DNA of 64,000 bases from Elizabethkingia occulta. Its GTDB lineage: Bacteria; Bacteroidota; Bacteroidia; Flavobacteriales; Weeksellaceae. The notes below the pieces were generated by a model, which made no database searches, was not told where the DNA came from, and saw nothing but the letters and a program-made list of their open reading frames with translations. The DNA is taken from positions 62,001 through 126,000 of the forward strand of contig NZ_MAHX01000021.1 in the NCBI RefSeq assembly GCF_002023715.1. Reading direction: 5' to 3'. Positions 61,763 through 64,000 of the stretch are shown here, piece after piece. Numbering within the stretch: position 1 is the stretch's first letter; every line of letters begins with the position of its first letter. Position numbers and translations under genes: made by a program.

Positions 61763-62142
61763 TATAGATATCCGTAAGAAAACTCACGCTTTAGAGACGT
61801 CTTAGCTACGGTGGTGCTAATTTCTGGATATTTTCTAAATATGAAAAGCACTTTATTTGTAGATTATCTATACAGCATTTAGATAATTTTAATAGCTACA
61901 TTCCTTCAAATTTTTAAAGTATTGATATTCAGGTTGTTTTCCGTAAGTGGTAAAATCTACAATAACCTCAGATGGCTCATGGATCAGGAAAATCTGGTAG
62001 AAAGCTTTATGTTCAGGCTTCTGAATTGTTCTGGTCGTAATGTTGTTGATCTGAATCAGCATACTAAAGACACTATTTGTTAGGAATAAATTAATACCTA
62101 AAGTTATCGACTATCATTTTTTTACCCAGAGAAAAATCTTAG
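61763..62142. other. intergenic region with a regulator fragment
   Basis: The 380-bp stretch between the MFS and phosphoethanolamine transferase genes holds the AraC-like fragment described separately. It also has AT-rich sequence that would include the MFS promoter. No further coding region is seen. Confidence 0.4.
61889..62062 (-). pseudogene. possible N-terminal fragment of an AraC-type regulator
   Basis: A 57-codon frame starts MLIQINNITTRTIQKPEHKA and continues FYQIFLIHEPSEVIVDF, resembling the cupin-like sensor start of AraC-family regulators (H-x-x-FYQI-x-x-I). No DNA-binding domain follows. It lies just upstream of the broken MFS gene, so it may be the relic of the transporter's regulator. 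Identification is by eye and weak. Confidence 0.35.
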
Positions 62143-63663
62143 TTATTTGAAAATATTCATTTTCTCATCATAAATAGGACTTTGTACGCCTAAAAAGTTT
62201 AGGACACTGTGAAAGACATTATTCTGAGAGAGTGTATTATTAGGTTTTAGCTGCTTCGAGCCATCGGATGTCCAAACTATAAAAGGAATTTCATACTGCT
62301 CTTTTGGAGCAATACTGATAGGAACTCCATGCATGTACAGGTTCTTTTCGCCTAAAGATTCTCCGTGATCCGACACATACATCATGGCACTGTTGTAGCC
62401 ATTTAGTTGTTTCAGATCTTCAATTATACTGTGTAAAATATAGTCTGTGTAAACAATGGTATTATCATAAGCATTGATGAGTTCTTCTTTGGAACAGTTT
62501 CCTAATTCTACACTATTGCATACAGGTTTAAAGGCTTCAAATCTTGATGGATACTTCTTGCTGTAGGTAGGGCCATGGCTCGTGCTGGTATGCAGGACAA
62601 TTAGTATTTTATTCTTCTTGCTAGCCATTATTTCTTCTTTTAAACCATTTAGAAGAACGCCGTCATATCCACAATCTTCACCTTTACATTTTGCTTCCAG
62701 ACTCTCTTTGTTCTGGTAGTTTTTGATGTGCACAGGAGGCTCACCCCAATTGGTTGTTCTCCAGATTACATCTACATCATTTCGGTACAGATAATTTGGC
62801 AGGATTTCATACAGATCATCTGTATTTTTATGCTCCAAAATACATTTTACACCAGCAGTGGTATAGGTTGCACAAGATGTAGCATTATAGCTGTGTACAC
62901 CTGGGGTTTTGGAAAGTAACGGATTTGTATTTTTTCCATAGCCATACAGTGAGAAATTCTCTCTTCTTGCAGATTCTCCAATGACCAAAACCATAACAGA
63001 TTTTTGAGTATCTTTTATTGTTGCATTGGGTAATAGTATTTCTTTTTCATTCTTTTTGTAATCGTGGATATAGAAAAGCGAAAGGTTTACCGAGTACGAC
63101 CAAGGCATTGCGAGGCCTCCCAATGTTTTTGAATTTTTATCAATCCATAGCCAGTTGCTTGCATTAGCAAATGCTAAGATAACCATGAATAGTAAGGTGA
63201 GTGAAGAGGTAATCAGAAATTTCTTTGGTTTCTCCTTTATAATCTTTGCTTTAATGATAAAGATAGATGGGAGGATTCCAAGTATAACAAGATATAATAT
63301 CAGTTTAAAAGAGAAAAAGCTACTGGACTCTTCGTAATTGGTATTGAGTATATTACCAATCATGCTCTCATCTATTATTACACTATAGGTATCGATAAAA
63401 TAAACAGCGAGAGAATTGATGATAAAAAATAACACCAATAAGACTTTCCCGGCAATACGCGAGAGAAAGAGGATGAGGTAAAAAGTGAAAAAGTTTGCAG
63501 CCAGCATTAGTATGACAAGGCTTATAATAATACTTACGCCGCTAAATGTTTTATAATCAACATTACCTACAACAAACTTGAAAAACGGAAGATGGAATAA
63601 TAGAAAATTAAGAAAGCTTATTAATAATGAAAAATCTCGTAATTTTAAATTTCTTTTTAGCAT
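62143..63663 (-). CDS. eptA: lipid A phosphoethanolamine transferase, EptA/MCR family
   Basis: The protein has 506 residues. The N-terminal ~170 residues hold about five membrane segments, and a periplasmic alkaline-phosphatase-like domain follows. Zinc and catalytic features are visible: Glu230 in VIGESARR, probable nucleophile Thr268 in CATYTTAGVKC (Cys264 and Cys274 spaced as in the MCR disulfide), HTSTSHGPTY, and DHGESLGEK. It transfers phosphoethanolamine from phosphatidylethanolamine to lipid A, which lowers negative charge and cationic peptide binding. Its start lies inside the end of the PAP2 gene (56-nt overlap), indicating coupled expression. Confidence 0.9.
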   Translation of the reverse strand: MLKRNLKLRDFSLLISFLNFLLFHLPFFKFVVGNVDYKTFSGVSIIISLVILMLAANFFTFYLILFLSRIAGKVLLVLFFIINSLAVYFIDTYSVIIDESMIGNILNTNYEESSSFFSFKLILYLVILGILPSIFIIKAKIIKEKPKKFLITSSLTLLFMVILAFANASNWLWIDKNSKTLGGLAMPWSYSVNLSLFYIHDYKKNEKEILLPNATIKDTQKSVMVLVIGESARRENFSLYGYGKNTNPLLSKTPGVHSYNATSCATYTTAGVKCILEHKNTDDLYEILPNYLYRNDVDVIWRTTNWGEPPVHIKNYQNKESLEAKCKGEDCGYDGVLLNGLKEEIMASKKNKILIVLHTSTSHGPTYSKKYPSRFEAFKPVCNSVELGNCSKEELINAYDNTIVYTDYILHSIIEDLKQLNGYNSAMMYVSDHGESLGEKNLYMHGVPISIAPKEQYEIPFIVWTSDGSKQLKPNNTLSQNNVFHSVLNFLGVQSPIYDEKMNIFK

Positions 63664-64000
63664 ATATATTGGTAATTATATGAAGTACAACCATAAGATT
63701 AATTAGTGATAAATAAAATATGATCAACTTTTCATTAATAAGCTTATTTATTAAAACAATACTACAAATTGCAATAACTAACATGAAAATAGGATAGTAC
63801 CTTTTATCACTTATCCATATCCATGTTTTATATTTCTGATTGATAAATATACCTAAAATTCCCGATAGATAGCCAAGTACACCACCTGCAATAACATCTA
63901 AAGGATAATGTGCTCCAACACCTACTCTTGTAAAAGCAATCATTAGCCCTGCAAACGTAAATGTAGCGATCCAGATAATTTTATAATTTAGTTTTTTAGG
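63608..64000 (-). CDS. PAP2-family phosphatase, N-terminus beyond window
   Basis: The frame stays open to the window end, giving at least 130 C-terminal residues. The PAP2 third motif is FTRVGVGAHYPLDVIAGGVLG: Arg, His and Asp are in place, with Thr replacing the usual Ser. Three further hydrophobic segments follow. The family removes phosphate from lipids such as undecaprenyl pyrophosphate, phosphatidylglycerophosphate or lipid A. Overlap with eptA suggests a lipid A phosphatase (LpxE/LpxF-like) removing phosphate at a site then modified by EptA. This role is inferred. Confidence 0.75.
   Translation of the reverse strand, partial: PKKLNYKIIWIATFTFAGLMIAFTRVGVGAHYPLDVIAGGVLGYLSGILGIFINQKYKTWIWISDKRYYPIFMLVIAICSIVLINKLINEKLIIFYLSLINLMVVLHIITNIYAKKKFKITRFFIINKLS

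Noticed and set aside
1-64000. CRISPR arrays, tRNA, rRNA, integrase, transposase or plasmid origin
   Set aside because: I looked for regularly spaced repeats, cloverleaf patterns with CCA ends and recombinase motifs and saw none that I could support.

Overview
The window is a chromosomal segment of a low-GC Bacteroidota member, most likely a flavobacterium of the Elizabethkingia/Chryseobacterium group (Weeksellaceae). The evidence is a Bacteroidota-type (subtype iii) type VI secretion system with TssN, fimbrillin-like lipoproteins with FISUMP-type C-termini, a GLPGLI-family protein, a TonB receptor with a carboxypeptidase-regulatory-like N-terminus, lipoprotein signals, and promoters of the TTTG-N19/20-TAnnTTTG type. 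The genus is inferred from gene content only.

Region 1 (1-19.4 kb) is the type VI secretion locus. It runs tssF (3' end only), tssG, tssN, tssK, tssB, tssC, tssH on the plus strand, then hcp on the minus strand, then a plus-strand spike and cargo block. The cargo block holds vgrG, a Tle-type lipase, a DUF2931 lipoprotein (candidate immunity), a LysM-like protein, a DUF4280 PAAR-like tip, an 854-residue candidate effector, and three small unknown genes that are candidate immunity or accessory proteins. A 36-bp perfect palindrome terminates the block.

Region 2 (19.7-38.7 kb) is accessory and metabolic. It has an exported Ntn-hydrolase of the choloylglycine hydrolase family, then two copies of one module: a TPR/membrane/HTH regulator, a ~65-residue peptide with an EME-GI(A/S)A-SA signature, and a fimbrillin-like lipoprotein (21-25 kb and 32-36 kb). 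Between and after them lie a tetR-fabF operon with an operator in the promoter spacer, a GH16 glycosidase, a CPBP protease, an esterase with TPRs, GNAT enzymes (one only a fragment), and a divergent MocR regulator/EamA exporter pair.

Region 3 (38.8-49 kb) has lgt, an OsmC protein, a serine hydrolase, GLPGLI and GyrI-like proteins, and a third, minus-strand peptide/fimbrillin cluster. That cluster has two intact lipoproteins, one deleted pseudogene copy and a 59-residue member of the peptide family. Next to it is a stand-alone double-glycine-leader peptide gene followed by two small exported proteins.

Region 4 (49-64 kb) has a GT39-like glycosyltransferase, a TonB receptor/beta-helix lipoprotein/phytase operon, a 151-bp dispersed repeat, a zinc alcohol dehydrogenase, and a copper/oxidative-stress cluster (small CNGxCY protein, YHS lipoprotein, SCO, exported SOD). 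It ends with an MBL hydrolase, an MFS gene broken by one in-frame stop, and a lipid A-type phosphoethanolamine transferase overlapping a PAP2 phosphatase at the window edge.

The best candidate for an undescribed system is the thrice-occurring small-peptide/fimbrillin-lipoprotein module with its membrane-bound TPR regulators and structured leader. The second is the 854-residue T6SS cargo protein with its trailing small genes. I saw no rRNA, tRNA, CRISPR array, integrase or transposase.
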